64,000 nt of DNA from Pedobacter schmidteae (GTDB taxonomy: Bacteria; Bacteroidota; Bacteroidia; Sphingobacteriales; Sphingobacteriaceae). This document shows positions 25,369 to 34,723 of the stretch, in pieces. The translations under genes and the position numbers were made by a program. The notes under the pieces were generated by a model. It did not search any database, was not told the origin of the DNA, and worked only from the letters and a program-made list of their open reading frames with translations. Where the stretch lies: positions 3,035,097 to 3,099,096 of the forward strand of contig NZ_LS999839.1 in assembly GCF_900564155.1 (NCBI RefSeq). The letters run 5' to 3'. How positions within the stretch are numbered: position 1 is the stretch's first letter; each line of letters opens with the position of its first letter.

Positions 25369-27246
25369 ATGATTGAATTTGGCTTTAAGAGGGGATTTTT
25401 GAGCGCAATAATATGGCTAGGTTTTTCGTTGGCTGCCCCGGTGGTAGCTAAGGAATACCAGACGCAGTTGTTGGTTATTGGTGGTGGGGCAAGTGGAACA
25501 ACTGCGGCTATACAAGCCTCAAGAATGGGGGTGAAAACGTTGGTTATTGAAGAAACGGAATGGCTGGGCGGAATGCTGACTTCGGCCGGAGTAGCAGCGA
25601 TAGATGGCAATCACCAAATGCCTTCGGGTTTATGGGGCGAATTCAGACAGAAATTATATGATTACTATGGTGGTGCAAAGGCTGTAGAAACTGGATGGGT
25701 GAGCAACACTTTGTTTGAACCCTCAGTAGGAAATATTAAATTAAAAGAACTGGCTGTAAATCCGAATCTGGCTATCTGGTATAAAACAGAATGGAGAAAC
25801 ATTACCCGCAACGGAAATAAATGGACTGTTGAAACTTATGTAAAGGGTAAACGTAATGTAGTTACTGCCGATTTGATTATTGATGCTACAGAATTAGGAG
25901 ATGTGATGGGCTTTTTGAAAATCCCTTCACGTATAGGGATGGATAGCCGTTTTGATACCGGTGAGTCTTTTGCTCCGGAAAAAGCCAATGATATTATTCA
26001 GGATTTGACTTATGTGGTGGTGCTGAAGGATTATGGAAAGGATGCAGATAAGACCATTGCTAAGCCAGCGGGTTATGATCCGAAGGAGTTTGATTGCTGC
26101 TGTGACATTACCGACCCGTCGGCAGATGCCAGTCATAAGCGATTGATAGATTGTAACCAGATGATCACTTATGGCAAGCTTCCGAACAACAAATACATGA
26201 TCAACTGGCCTAAGTGTGGAAACGATATTTACATGAATATTATTGAACTGGGTAAAAAAGATAGGGAAGCAGCGCTTAAAGAGGCTAAATTACATAGTTT
26301 AAGATTTATTTATCACCTGCAAACCAAGCTTGGATTTAAGCATCTTGGGATTGCTCAGGACGAATTTCCTACGGCAGATAAATTACCGATGATCCCTTAC
26401 CACCGGGAAGCCAGGAGGCTGGATGGTAAAGTGACTTTGACTGTTAATGATGTTGCATCGCCATACCTGCAAAAAACGAGTTTGTATCGTACAGGTATTG
26501 CTATTGGCGATTATCCTATTGATCATCATCACCTAAAAAATGCAGCTGCCCCTCAAATAGATTTTATCAACATTAAGGTTCCTTCTTACAATATACCGTT
26601 AGGTGCCCTGGTCCCTAAAAATGCAGATGGAATTATTGTGGCCGAAAAAAGTATCAGTGTGACCAATATTGTTGCCGGTGCAAGCAGATTACAACCTGTG
26701 GTTTTAACCGTTGGGCAGGCGGCAGGGGCATTGGCAGCTGTGGCGATTAAAAATAAACAGCAACCTGCACAGGTAAGTATCCGTGAGGTGCAAACGGCTT
26801 TGTTAGAAAGTAAGGCTTACCTGATGCCTTTTATTGACGTAAAGCCAGAGGATAAGAATTTTGTAGCGATGCAAAAGATTGGTGCTACCGGTATTTTGAA
26901 AGGAACCGGTATTGCTTATAAATGGGCCAACCAAACCTGGTTTTATCCTGAGCAGCCGATTAATGAATATACGTTGGTGGAAGGTTTTAAATCATTTTAT
27001 CCGGTGATGGCTGATCTTACTCCTTCCGGAAAATTGGTGAATGCAGCGTTTGCAGCCAAACTGTTGTCGTCGGTTTCCAAAAAAGAGATTACGCTTTCAG
27101 CAATTTCGAAAATCATAAATGAAAATATGGCTAAACAAGAGTTGAATAGTGAAACGGTTTTATCAAGACGGGCATTGTCTGTATTGATTGACCATTTCCT
27201 GAATCCTTTTGCGCAGCCAATAGATTTCAATGGATCCCTAAAATAA
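25369..27246 (+). CDS. FAD-dependent oxidoreductase (FAD_oxidored family), copy 2
   Basis: 625 residues. It has a Sec-type signal (cleavage near VVAK, about 28) rather than the Tat type of copy 1. The FAD site VIGGGASGTTAA is at about 36-47, with EETEWLGG closing the second strand, and an unusual DCCCDITDP cysteine cluster near residue 245. The first 490 residues follow the same plan as the flavoprotein at 16636; a further 110 residues at the C-terminus form an extra domain. Related proteins in Bacteroidota are often annotated as xanthan-lyase-associated, without proof. It stands between the phosphodiester glycosidase and SusCD pair 2 with short gaps, so it is probably in that operon. Confidence 0.83.
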   Translation: MIEFGFKRGFLSAIIWLGFSLAAPVVAKEYQTQLLVIGGGASGTTAAIQASRMGVKTLVIEETEWLGGMLTSAGVAAIDGNHQMPSGLWGEFRQKLYDYYGGAKAVETGWVSNTLFEPSVGNIKLKELAVNPNLAIWYKTEWRNITRNGNKWTVETYVKGKRNVVTADLIIDATELGDVMGFLKIPSRIGMDSRFDTGESFAPEKANDIIQDLTYVVVLKDYGKDADKTIAKPAGYDPKEFDCCCDITDPSADASHKRLIDCNQMITYGKLPNNKYMINWPKCGNDIYMNIIELGKKDREAALKEAKLHSLRFIYHLQTKLGFKHLGIAQDEFPTADKLPMIPYHREARRLDGKVTLTVNDVASPYLQKTSLYRTGIAIGDYPIDHHHLKNAAAPQIDFINIKVPSYNIPLGALVPKNADGIIVAEKSISVTNIVAGASRLQPVVLTVGQAAGALAAVAIKNKQQPAQVSIREVQTALLESKAYLMPFIDVKPEDKNFVAMQKIGATGILKGTGIAYKWANQTWFYPEQPINEYTLVEGFKSFYPVMADLTPSGKLVNAAFAAKLLSSVSKKEITLSAISKIINENMAKQELNSETVLSRRALSVLIDHFLNPFAQPIDFNGSLK

Positions 27247-27277
27247 ACTTATTATAAAATCTAACCAATTAAAAAGT

Positions 27278-30200
27278 ATGCAACAAATTTTTACAAAAAA
27301 GAAGGAGTGGCTTTTCAGTGGCATCAGCTTAATCCTCTTGATGTGCATTTCAATAGGGGCGCTGGCACAGGTCCGAACGGTTACCGGTGTGGTAAGCGAT
27401 GTGAAGGGTGAGCCGCTTGCGGGTGTTGTGGTTCAGCTAAAAGGAACTAAAACAACCGTTAGTACTGCTTCAAATGGAGGCTTTTCCATTCAGGCACCCG
27501 CCGGAAGTCAGACACTGGTGTTTAGGTACATCGGTTTTGAAGATAAGGAGGTTGTTGTAAATCAAAGCTTAAACGTCAAAGTTACCTTGAAAGAGTCTGT
27601 ATCTCAGTTAAATGACGTAGTTGTTATTGGCTATGGAACGGCGAAAAGAGGTGATTTGACCGGATCGGTTGCCAGTGTGAACGTGACGGACCTGCAGAAG
27701 GCCCCTGTACGATCGTTTGATGAAGCGTTGGCGGGTCGTGTTGCGGGTGTGCAGGTGGTTTCATCGGAAGGTGGACCGGGCGCTACTATGGATATTGTAA
27801 TCCGTGGTGGTAACTCTATCACCGGAAACAACTCGCCTTTATATGTAATTGACGGCTTTCCGATGGAGGATGTGAACAATTCTATTTTAAATGCGGCTAA
27901 TCCGTTATCGACTATTGATCCTGCTGATATTGAATCTATTGACGTGCTTAAAGATGCCTCGGGAACTGCAATTTATGGTGCCAGGGGAGCAAATGGGGTA
28001 ATTGTGGTAACTACCAAGCGTGGTAAGTTGGGCGCACCTGCTATTAGCTACAACACTTATTTTGGTTTACAGAACAACAATAAACGGATGAATTTATTGA
28101 GTCCATATGAATTTGTGAAGCTGCAATATGAATTGGATCCGGTATCAACCACTGAGGCTTATCTCAGAAGGTTAACACCGGTAGAAAATACTATTCTTCC
28201 TTTGGATTATTACAAAGGGGTTAAAGGAATTGATTGGGAAGATCAGATTATGCGTACTGCACCGATGCAAAACCATCACCTGAGCTTAACTGGTGGTTCG
28301 GATAAAACCAAGTATAGTGCATCTTTATCTTATTTTGATCAGGATGGTATCATTATTTACTCAGGCTTTAGGCGGATACAAGGAAAAGTAACCCTTGATC
28401 AGGAAGTGAATAGCAGGTTAAAAGTGGGGTTGAGCACCAATTATTCAAGTGTAAAACAATTTGGTACGCCTCCGTCACAATCAACCTACCAAAATCAGCT
28501 GAACTTATTATATAGTGTATGGTCTTACAGGCCAATTACGATGTTGAATTCTAATGTCGATTTGATTGAGGTACCTAATGACCCGGAAATTGATCAGGGG
28601 GCATTCGAGTTTCGTTTTAACCCGATATTGTCGACCAAGAACGAGCTGAGGGAAAATATTGGGGAAACATTTGCCGCAAATGGATATGGTGAATATAAGA
28701 TTGCCCAGGGATTGACACTTAGAGTGACTGGTGGTATAACCAAGGGGGCAACTCAAATCAATGCCTTTAACAATTCGATGAGTAGAGGGGGGAACCCGAC
28801 CACTAATAATAAAGTGAATGGTAGTATAAATATGTACAATTCATCGAAATGGTTGAATGAGAATACTTTAACATACAGAAAGAAGATTGATGCCAATAAC
28901 TCATTTGATGTGATGGGTGGTTTTACTATGGAGGGCGGAAAAAGTCAGGTATTTGGTGCATTGGCAAAACTGCTTCCGAATGAAGGACTTGGCTTGAGTG
29001 GTTTGGACGAAGGAACACCTTTGTCTATTACTTCCAGCACCTCCAATTATACCATGTCATCTTTTTTAGGTAGGGCGAATTATAATTTTAAATCGAAGTA
29101 TTTATTTACGGCATCGTTTAGAGCGGATGGATCATCAAGGTTTATTGACAACAAATGGGGCTATTTTCCTTCGGGTGCTTTTGCCTGGAAAATCAGTTCT
29201 GAGCCTTTCATGAAAAAAATAAAGTTTATCTCCTCTGCTAAGCTGAGAACCAGCTATGGTTATACCGGTAACAACAACGTAGGGAACTTTTCTGCTTATG
29301 CCAGCTATGTATCTCCGTTGAATTCCGGATATACTTTTGGCAACCAGATGACTAACGGAGCCTATTCATCGAGTATGGGGAATCCGGGATTGCGTTGGGA
29401 AAAAACAGAGCAGATGGATTTGGGATTGGACGTGAGCATGTTTAACGAACGTATAAGGATTGAGACAGACATTTACAGAAAAAACACAAGTGATTTATTG
29501 TTGGATGCCAGTTTGCCGGGAAGTACAGGATATACCAGGCAGTTTAACAACATTGGTAAAGTTAGGAACGAAGGTGTTGAGTTTACACTGAACACGACGC
29601 CTGTCAAAACCAAGGATTTTACCTGGGCAGCCAATTTTAACATTTCTTTCAACAGAAACAAGGTTCTGGAGCTTGCTGAAAATGAGTTGTCGTTGCTGAC
29701 CAGTCAATATTGGGGCGATGATTGGGCATTAATCCCGGGCTACATTGCTAAATTGAACAAACCGGTGGCTCAGTTTTACGGATACATCTATGACGGTGTG
29801 TATAAATATGAAGATTTTAACCAGCTATCGGCTACCAGCTATGTATTGAAAGATAACATTACGGCCAATGGTGAGTCGAGGGGTAACATCCAACCGGGTG
29901 ATGCCAAGTATAGAGATTTGAATGGTGATTTGGTGATTGACAACAACGACCGGACGGTTATCGGAAATCCATTGCCTATCCACACCGGTGGTTTTTCAAA
30001 TAATTTCACTTATAAGAATTTTGATTTAAATGTGTTCTTTCAATGGTCTTACGGTAACGACCTTTATAATGCAAACCGTTTGATGCTGGAGACTGGTCCC
30101 AGATATAATGTGAACCAGTTTGCTTCCTATGCAAACCGTTGGTCACCAGAGAACCAGGATTCTGATATCCCGGGTATCAGAGGTACTTCGATAAGTGCTT

Positions 30201-30466
30201 ATTCGACCCGTATTGTAGAGGATGGCTCGTTCCTGAGGTTGAAAACCGTTCAGTTGTCTTATTCGCTGCCGTCAAACTTAATGAAAAGCTTAAAAATCAA
30301 AAGTGCAAAGGTTTATATGGCTGCACAGAATATCGTTACCTGGTCTAAATATTCGGGGTATGACCCGGAAGTGTCAGTAAGAAGAACTGCGCTTACACCA
30401 GGCTTTGATTATTCTGCTTACCCGCGTGCATTTACAACAACGATTGGTTTAAATGTAAATCTTTAA
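27278..30466 (+). CDS. SusC/RagA-type TonB-linked outer-membrane transporter, pair 2
   Basis: 1062 residues. It has a signal peptide to about 37 (ALAQ), a carboxypeptidase-D-like domain (about 40-120), a plug starting VVVIGYGTAKRGDLTGS (about 113) and a beta-barrel to the C-terminus. It is diverged from the SusC at 11778, so the two pairs probably take different glycans or fragments. It lies 32 bp behind the flavoprotein and 10 bp before its SusD. Domain order and length are typical. Confidence 0.95.
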   Translation: MQQIFTKKKEWLFSGISLILLMCISIGALAQVRTVTGVVSDVKGEPLAGVVVQLKGTKTTVSTASNGGFSIQAPAGSQTLVFRYIGFEDKEVVVNQSLNVKVTLKESVSQLNDVVVIGYGTAKRGDLTGSVASVNVTDLQKAPVRSFDEALAGRVAGVQVVSSEGGPGATMDIVIRGGNSITGNNSPLYVIDGFPMEDVNNSILNAANPLSTIDPADIESIDVLKDASGTAIYGARGANGVIVVTTKRGKLGAPAISYNTYFGLQNNNKRMNLLSPYEFVKLQYELDPVSTTEAYLRRLTPVENTILPLDYYKGVKGIDWEDQIMRTAPMQNHHLSLTGGSDKTKYSASLSYFDQDGIIIYSGFRRIQGKVTLDQEVNSRLKVGLSTNYSSVKQFGTPPSQSTYQNQLNLLYSVWSYRPITMLNSNVDLIEVPNDPEIDQGAFEFRFNPILSTKNELRENIGETFAANGYGEYKIAQGLTLRVTGGITKGATQINAFNNSMSRGGNPTTNNKVNGSINMYNSSKWLNENTLTYRKKIDANNSFDVMGGFTMEGGKSQVFGALAKLLPNEGLGLSGLDEGTPLSITSSTSNYTMSSFLGRANYNFKSKYLFTASFRADGSSRFIDNKWGYFPSGAFAWKISSEPFMKKIKFISSAKLRTSYGYTGNNNVGNFSAYASYVSPLNSGYTFGNQMTNGAYSSSMGNPGLRWEKTEQMDLGLDVSMFNERIRIETDIYRKNTSDLLLDASLPGSTGYTRQFNNIGKVRNEGVEFTLNTTPVKTKDFTWAANFNISFNRNKVLELAENELSLLTSQYWGDDWALIPGYIAKLNKPVAQFYGYIYDGVYKYEDFNQLSATSYVLKDNITANGESRGNIQPGDAKYRDLNGDLVIDNNDRTVIGNPLPIHTGGFSNNFTYKNFDLNVFFQWSYGNDLYNANRLMLETGPRYNVNQFASYANRWSPENQDSDIPGIRGTSISAYSTRIVEDGSFLRLKTVQLSYSLPSNLMKSLKIKSAKVYMAAQNIVTWSKYSGYDPEVSVRRTALTPGFDYSAYPRAFTTTIGLNVNL

Positions 30467-30475
30467 TTTATTATT

Positions 30476-32290
30476 ATGAAACGTATTTATATATATAGCA
30501 TACTTTTATTGGCAGTCTCCTTTGGGAGTTGCAAAAAGTTTTTGTCGCCACTGCCAACAGATTTTAAATCGCCCGAAACTTCGTATAAAGATGAGACGGA
30601 TGCGAGTATTAAACTTGCAGGGGTATATGATGTTTTAGGTAAAACGGGGACTTATGGCCGATTGTTTTTCTATGATCTGGACATGAGTGATGAGCATTTT
30701 GATTTTAGGACTACTACCAATGTGGGACTTTCATTCAATAACATTAATGCCTCAAACGTTGATGTAAATACCAGCTGGGACTTGCTTTACAGCGGCGTGA
30801 ACCGGGCAAACCTGTTTTTGGAGAACATAGATAAGGTAGAAATGGACGCCAGAAAGAAGGGGTTCATGAAAGGTGAAGCGATGTTTTTGAGAGCGTACTA
30901 TTATTTTTTACTGTCGACACACTGGGGCAATGTGCCTTTGTTACTGAAATCGACCCAGTCGGTAAAAGACGTAAATTCAAGAAATACACCTGCTAAGGAG
31001 ATTTTTGAGTTTATTGTAAAGGATATGGAAACGGCCGCAGGTTTGGTTGATGTGAGCACTGCGTATGGTTACAACAGCAGAATTACGAAAACGGTGGCAT
31101 GGAGTATATTGGCTCGTGTGAATTTGAAATGGGCAGGTGCGCCACTTAAACAAACGGAAAAATTTGCGGAGGCAAAGAAATGGGCGGCATTGGTGATGGC
31201 CGATGGGACTCATCGTTTGAATCCGGATTATTCCAATGTGTTTATCAAATTGGCAAAAGACGAGTATGATACACAGTATAGGGAAACGATGTGGGAGATT
31301 GAGTTTAATAAGATTTCGGGCGGACAGGAGGAAGAAGGTTCGGTAGGTGTTTTTAATGGGATAGGGAATTCGGATAAGGCATTTGGTTATAGCTATGGAC
31401 TTTCGCACGCTACTGAACGGTATTACAGGGCTTTTGAAGCACTGGACAACAGAAGAGATTGGTCTATCAGTCCTTACAGATATGGTACGGTCAATAATGT
31501 GCCAAACACCAAAATCGCATTTACAGCTACAGAACTGTACAACCGCTTTAATGCAAAGTTCCGCAGAGAGTATGAAACGGCAGTGCCAAAAAATTTGGGT
31601 ACCTCGCCAATTAACTTCCCGGTATTGCGCTATGCGGATGTGTTGTTGATGTTTGCTGAGGCTGAGAATGAAGTGAACGGACCTACTACTGCTGCAATTG
31701 ATGCGGTAAATTTGGTTAGGCGTAGAGGCTATGGTATGGATTTGACCGGACGTGTGGTTAAAAGTATAGAGGTTACAAATGGGGGTAGTGGTTATACGGT
31801 AGCACCTACGGTAACCATTACCAGTGGTGGCGGTACGATGCCGCCTACAGTTGCTGCGGTGGTATCGGCTGGAAAAGTGACCCGTATTGATATCATTTCC
31901 CGTGGCGTAATGCTGACTTCAACTCCAACGATTACTATTTTAGGTGGTAACGGTACTGGTGCTACAGCGGTAGCAACCATCTCTTCGGCAACGGAATATG
32001 AGTTGGCAGCAGCCGATATTGCGGATAAGAATGAGTTTCGTAAAGCGATTATGAAAGAAAGATCTTTGGAGCTGGGCTATGAGGGACTTAGAAAATTTGA
32101 CCTGATCCGTTGGGATAAATACCTGGAAACGATGGAAGCGATGAGCACTGAGATCAGGTTAAATGCACCTGATAGTTATAAGTTTGCTGCGGTGTCATTT
32201 GCCAATGTGGTTGAACGTAACCTGTTGTTGCCTATCCCTTCGCGCGAGCTGATGCTCAATAAACTGATTATTCAAAATAAAGGTTGGTAA
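30476..32290 (+). CDS. SusD/RagB-type lipoprotein with an internal beta-repeat insertion, pair 2
   Basis: 604 residues. The lipobox is FGSC (Cys at about 20). The N-terminal TPR region and the C-terminal SusD signature (FRKAIMKERSLELGYEG, then KFDLIRW) are in place. Between RRRGYGMD and DKNEF, at about residues 424-506, there is an insertion with two beta-type repeats (VTNGGSGYTVAPTVTIT and a later TSTPTITILGGNGTGA). SusD proteins usually pass this point with a short loop. The insert is likely an additional surface-exposed binding module. It pairs with the SusC 10 bp upstream. Confidence 0.93.
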   Translation: MKRIYIYSILLLAVSFGSCKKFLSPLPTDFKSPETSYKDETDASIKLAGVYDVLGKTGTYGRLFFYDLDMSDEHFDFRTTTNVGLSFNNINASNVDVNTSWDLLYSGVNRANLFLENIDKVEMDARKKGFMKGEAMFLRAYYYFLLSTHWGNVPLLLKSTQSVKDVNSRNTPAKEIFEFIVKDMETAAGLVDVSTAYGYNSRITKTVAWSILARVNLKWAGAPLKQTEKFAEAKKWAALVMADGTHRLNPDYSNVFIKLAKDEYDTQYRETMWEIEFNKISGGQEEEGSVGVFNGIGNSDKAFGYSYGLSHATERYYRAFEALDNRRDWSISPYRYGTVNNVPNTKIAFTATELYNRFNAKFRREYETAVPKNLGTSPINFPVLRYADVLLMFAEAENEVNGPTTAAIDAVNLVRRRGYGMDLTGRVVKSIEVTNGGSGYTVAPTVTITSGGGTMPPTVAAVVSAGKVTRIDIISRGVMLTSTPTITILGGNGTGATAVATISSATEYELAAADIADKNEFRKAIMKERSLELGYEGLRKFDLIRWDKYLETMEAMSTEIRLNAPDSYKFAAVSFANVVERNLLLPIPSRELMLNKLIIQNKGW

Positions 32291-32308
32291 TTATTAATTT
32301 ATAAAATC

Positions 32309-33247
32309 ATGATTAAAAATAGAAAATATTTATTAGGCTTGGTTGTATTGCCATTCCTCGCGTTTTGTACCAAAGACGATGTAGCAGATCCTGTATTTGA
32401 TGTTTCGGTAGAAAAGCTCAGTTATAAAGTTAACGACACGGTACGGTTTAGTTTTAAAGGTAATGCCGATCTGATCACTTTTTATTCGGGTGAAAAGGGC
32501 AGTGAATACAAATACAAGGATCGTACTTTTATGGAAGGGGGAGTAAAGTCATTGCAGATTGAGACGCGGGTAACTTATGGTACGCAGAAAGACAATCTGA
32601 AGCTGATGGTGTCTAGTGACTTTAAAGGTATTTATGATTCTGTTGCTGTAAAAAATGCAACCTGGACTGATATTACCAGTAAGTTTAAATTGTCGGAAGG
32701 TGCCGGGCTTGCCCCAATAGTAAAATCAGATAAAGTTGATATTTCTGACGTAGTAGTTGGCGGTAAACCGTTTTTCTTAGCGTTTAAGTATTTTGCTACA
32801 AGCACACCTCCGCCTGCTACTACAACCACGCAACGTGGATGGCGGATTTCGATGTTCAACTTTACCAACAAATACACAGAGCTTCCTGAATCCAGCGTAG
32901 CTACACTGACCAATGCCGGCTGGACGCCTGTTAATTTCAGAGATGGGATAGATGTTGCCGGAACGGGGAAAAGCAAGTGGATATTTACCAATCTTCCGGG
33001 GATGATTAACTATGATCCGAAGGGAAGTTTGGTAGAATCGGAGGCCTGGGTAATTACCAAAGCTTTTTTACCGGATAACATAGCGCCTGACAAGGGAGTT
33101 CCGATTAAAGAATATAGTTTGCGTACCGATTCGTATGCTTATACTTTTAAAACGAAAGGTGTATACAAGGTTACTTTTGTGGCTTCAAATGTCAATTATT
33201 CAGGTCAGAAATCAATAGTTAAAGAAGTAGAAATTACGGTTGAATAA
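32309..33247 (+). CDS. DUF5017-type surface lipoprotein (SusE/F-like position)
   Basis: 312 residues. A lipoprotein-like signal ends FLAFC (Cys at about 20), followed by DDVADP. An N-terminal Ig-like domain (about 30-105) is followed by a beta-sandwich of about 200 residues, with a Thr/Pro-rich loop near 165-175. The order matches DUF5017 proteins, which follow SusD genes and are taken to bind glycan at the surface. It comes 18 bp after SusD 2. A terminator overlaps its stop, so the operon from 24316 probably ends here. Confidence 0.75.
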   Translation: MIKNRKYLLGLVVLPFLAFCTKDDVADPVFDVSVEKLSYKVNDTVRFSFKGNADLITFYSGEKGSEYKYKDRTFMEGGVKSLQIETRVTYGTQKDNLKLMVSSDFKGIYDSVAVKNATWTDITSKFKLSEGAGLAPIVKSDKVDISDVVVGGKPFFLAFKYFATSTPPPATTTTQRGWRISMFNFTNKYTELPESSVATLTNAGWTPVNFRDGIDVAGTGKSKWIFTNLPGMINYDPKGSLVESEAWVITKAFLPDNIAPDKGVPIKEYSLRTDSYAYTFKTKGVYKVTFVASNVNYSGQKSIVKEVEITVE

Positions 33248-33265
33248 CAACAACCGTAATTTTTT
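33232..33265 (+). terminator. Rho-independent terminator overlapping the DUF5017 stop
   Basis: AATTACGGTTG (33232-33242) pairs perfectly with CAACCGTAATT (33251-33261), followed by Ts. The stem's left arm lies inside the last codons of the gene. Confidence 0.88.
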
Positions 33266-33288
33266 ATATAAAAACAGCATCGATTAAG

Positions 33289-34683
33289 ATGAAAAAAAGA
33301 GAAGAAGCTTTAGATGCACTCAGGGGGCTGGCCATTTTGCTGATGGTTTTGTCGAGCAGCATTTCTTTTGGTATTTTGCCTGCCTGGATGTACCATGCGC
33401 AGGTACCACCTCCATACCATGTTTTTAAACCTGAGTTGCCTGGCATTACCTGGGTTGACCTGGTGTTCCCGTTTTTTCTGTTTACCATGGGGGCTGCTAT
33501 TCCACTGGCATTGCAAAAGAAGTTGGGATCGCAGTCGGCATTTAAAACTGCCAGCCAGCTGGTGCAGCGGTATTTGCTACTGGTGATATTTGCTTTGTTT
33601 ACCTTTTATGCACGTGCTTGGGTAATGAGCGGAACCCCTGACTGGAAAACACAATTGTTATCTATAGGCTGTTTTTTTGTGCTGTTTTTAATGTACGCAC
33701 GTTTTGAGCGTATTCAAAATAAAATGCAGGCATTGGGCATTAAAGTAACCGGATTTGTTTTGGCCATAGCATTTTTAATGACCTATCCTTTTAAAAATGG
33801 TTTTGATCTGGCTTCCAGCGATATTATCATCATTGTACTGGCCAATATGGCATTTTTTGGAACGCTGATCTGGTGGCTAACCCGCAATGCGCCGTTGTTG
33901 AGAATAGGATTGCTGCCTTTGTTTATGGCGATTCTGTTGACCGCAAAAGATGCCGGTACCTGGAACAGCGCCTTGTTTAACTGGTCGCCCTTACCATGGA
34001 TGTACAAATTTTATTACCTGAAATACCTGTTTATCGTATTGCCGGGTACCTTTGCGGGCGAGTGGCTGCTGAGTAGGAGCGCGTCGCCCATTCAGGACCT
34101 GGTAGCGGGTGCCAAAACGAAATTGTTGAGCGTTGGCGCTTTATGCTGGCTTTTACTAATTTGTAATGTAACCTGTTTGTACATGCGTTGGCTGGTGCCT
34201 AATTTGCTGATCAGCGGAGGCTTATCCTTATTATTGCTGGTTCAGCTGCAAAAATTAAATGACGGAAGCGATAAGACTTTGTTCAGCAGATTTGCGCAGA
34301 CGGGTGTATACCTGCTGATACTGGGCTTGTTTTTTGAAGCTTTTGAAGGTGGGATAAAGAAAGATATATCTACTTTTAGCTACTATTTTGTAAATACGGG
34401 ACTGGCTTTTCTCGTGCTGTTGTCTTTAACCATTTTTGAAAGACTGGGCTATTTTTCAGCCCTGATCAGTTACCTGGGGAACAACGGTAAAAACCCTATG
34501 GTGGCCTATACTGCCGGAAACTTGTTACTTATTCCTTTGATGAAGCTTAGCGGTACAGATGTATATTTGGATAGCGTTGCCAACTTACCGGCAGGTGGTT
34601 TTTTAAGAGGCTTGATATTTACCGGTGTAGTTTCTGTAATCACCTTATATTGCACACGCGCTAAATTGTTCTGGAAAACCTAA
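33289..34683 (+). CDS. DUF5009 / HGSNAT-like multi-pass acyltransferase
   Basis: 464 residues and about eleven membrane helices. It begins REEALDALRGLAILLMV, the start signature shared with heparan-alpha-glucosaminide N-acetyltransferase (HGSNAT) and OpgC-like acyltransferases. A WVDLVFPFFLFTMG segment follows at about residue 50. HGSNAT acetylates the free amine of terminal glucosamine across the lysosomal membrane using acetyl-CoA. A bacterial homologue in an amino-sugar locus may re-acetylate glucosamine or move acyl groups across the inner membrane. That role is inferred. It begins a second gene group (33289-39622) after a terminator. Confidence 0.8.
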   Translation: MKKREEALDALRGLAILLMVLSSSISFGILPAWMYHAQVPPPYHVFKPELPGITWVDLVFPFFLFTMGAAIPLALQKKLGSQSAFKTASQLVQRYLLLVIFALFTFYARAWVMSGTPDWKTQLLSIGCFFVLFLMYARFERIQNKMQALGIKVTGFVLAIAFLMTYPFKNGFDLASSDIIIIVLANMAFFGTLIWWLTRNAPLLRIGLLPLFMAILLTAKDAGTWNSALFNWSPLPWMYKFYYLKYLFIVLPGTFAGEWLLSRSASPIQDLVAGAKTKLLSVGALCWLLLICNVTCLYMRWLVPNLLISGGLSLLLLVQLQKLNDGSDKTLFSRFAQTGVYLLILGLFFEAFEGGIKKDISTFSYYFVNTGLAFLVLLSLTIFERLGYFSALISYLGNNGKNPMVAYTAGNLLLIPLMKLSGTDVYLDSVANLPAGGFLRGLIFTGVVSVITLYCTRAKLFWKT

Positions 34684-34723
34684 TCGACCACCCTTTATCA
34701 CCAACATAAACTAAACCAAGCAT

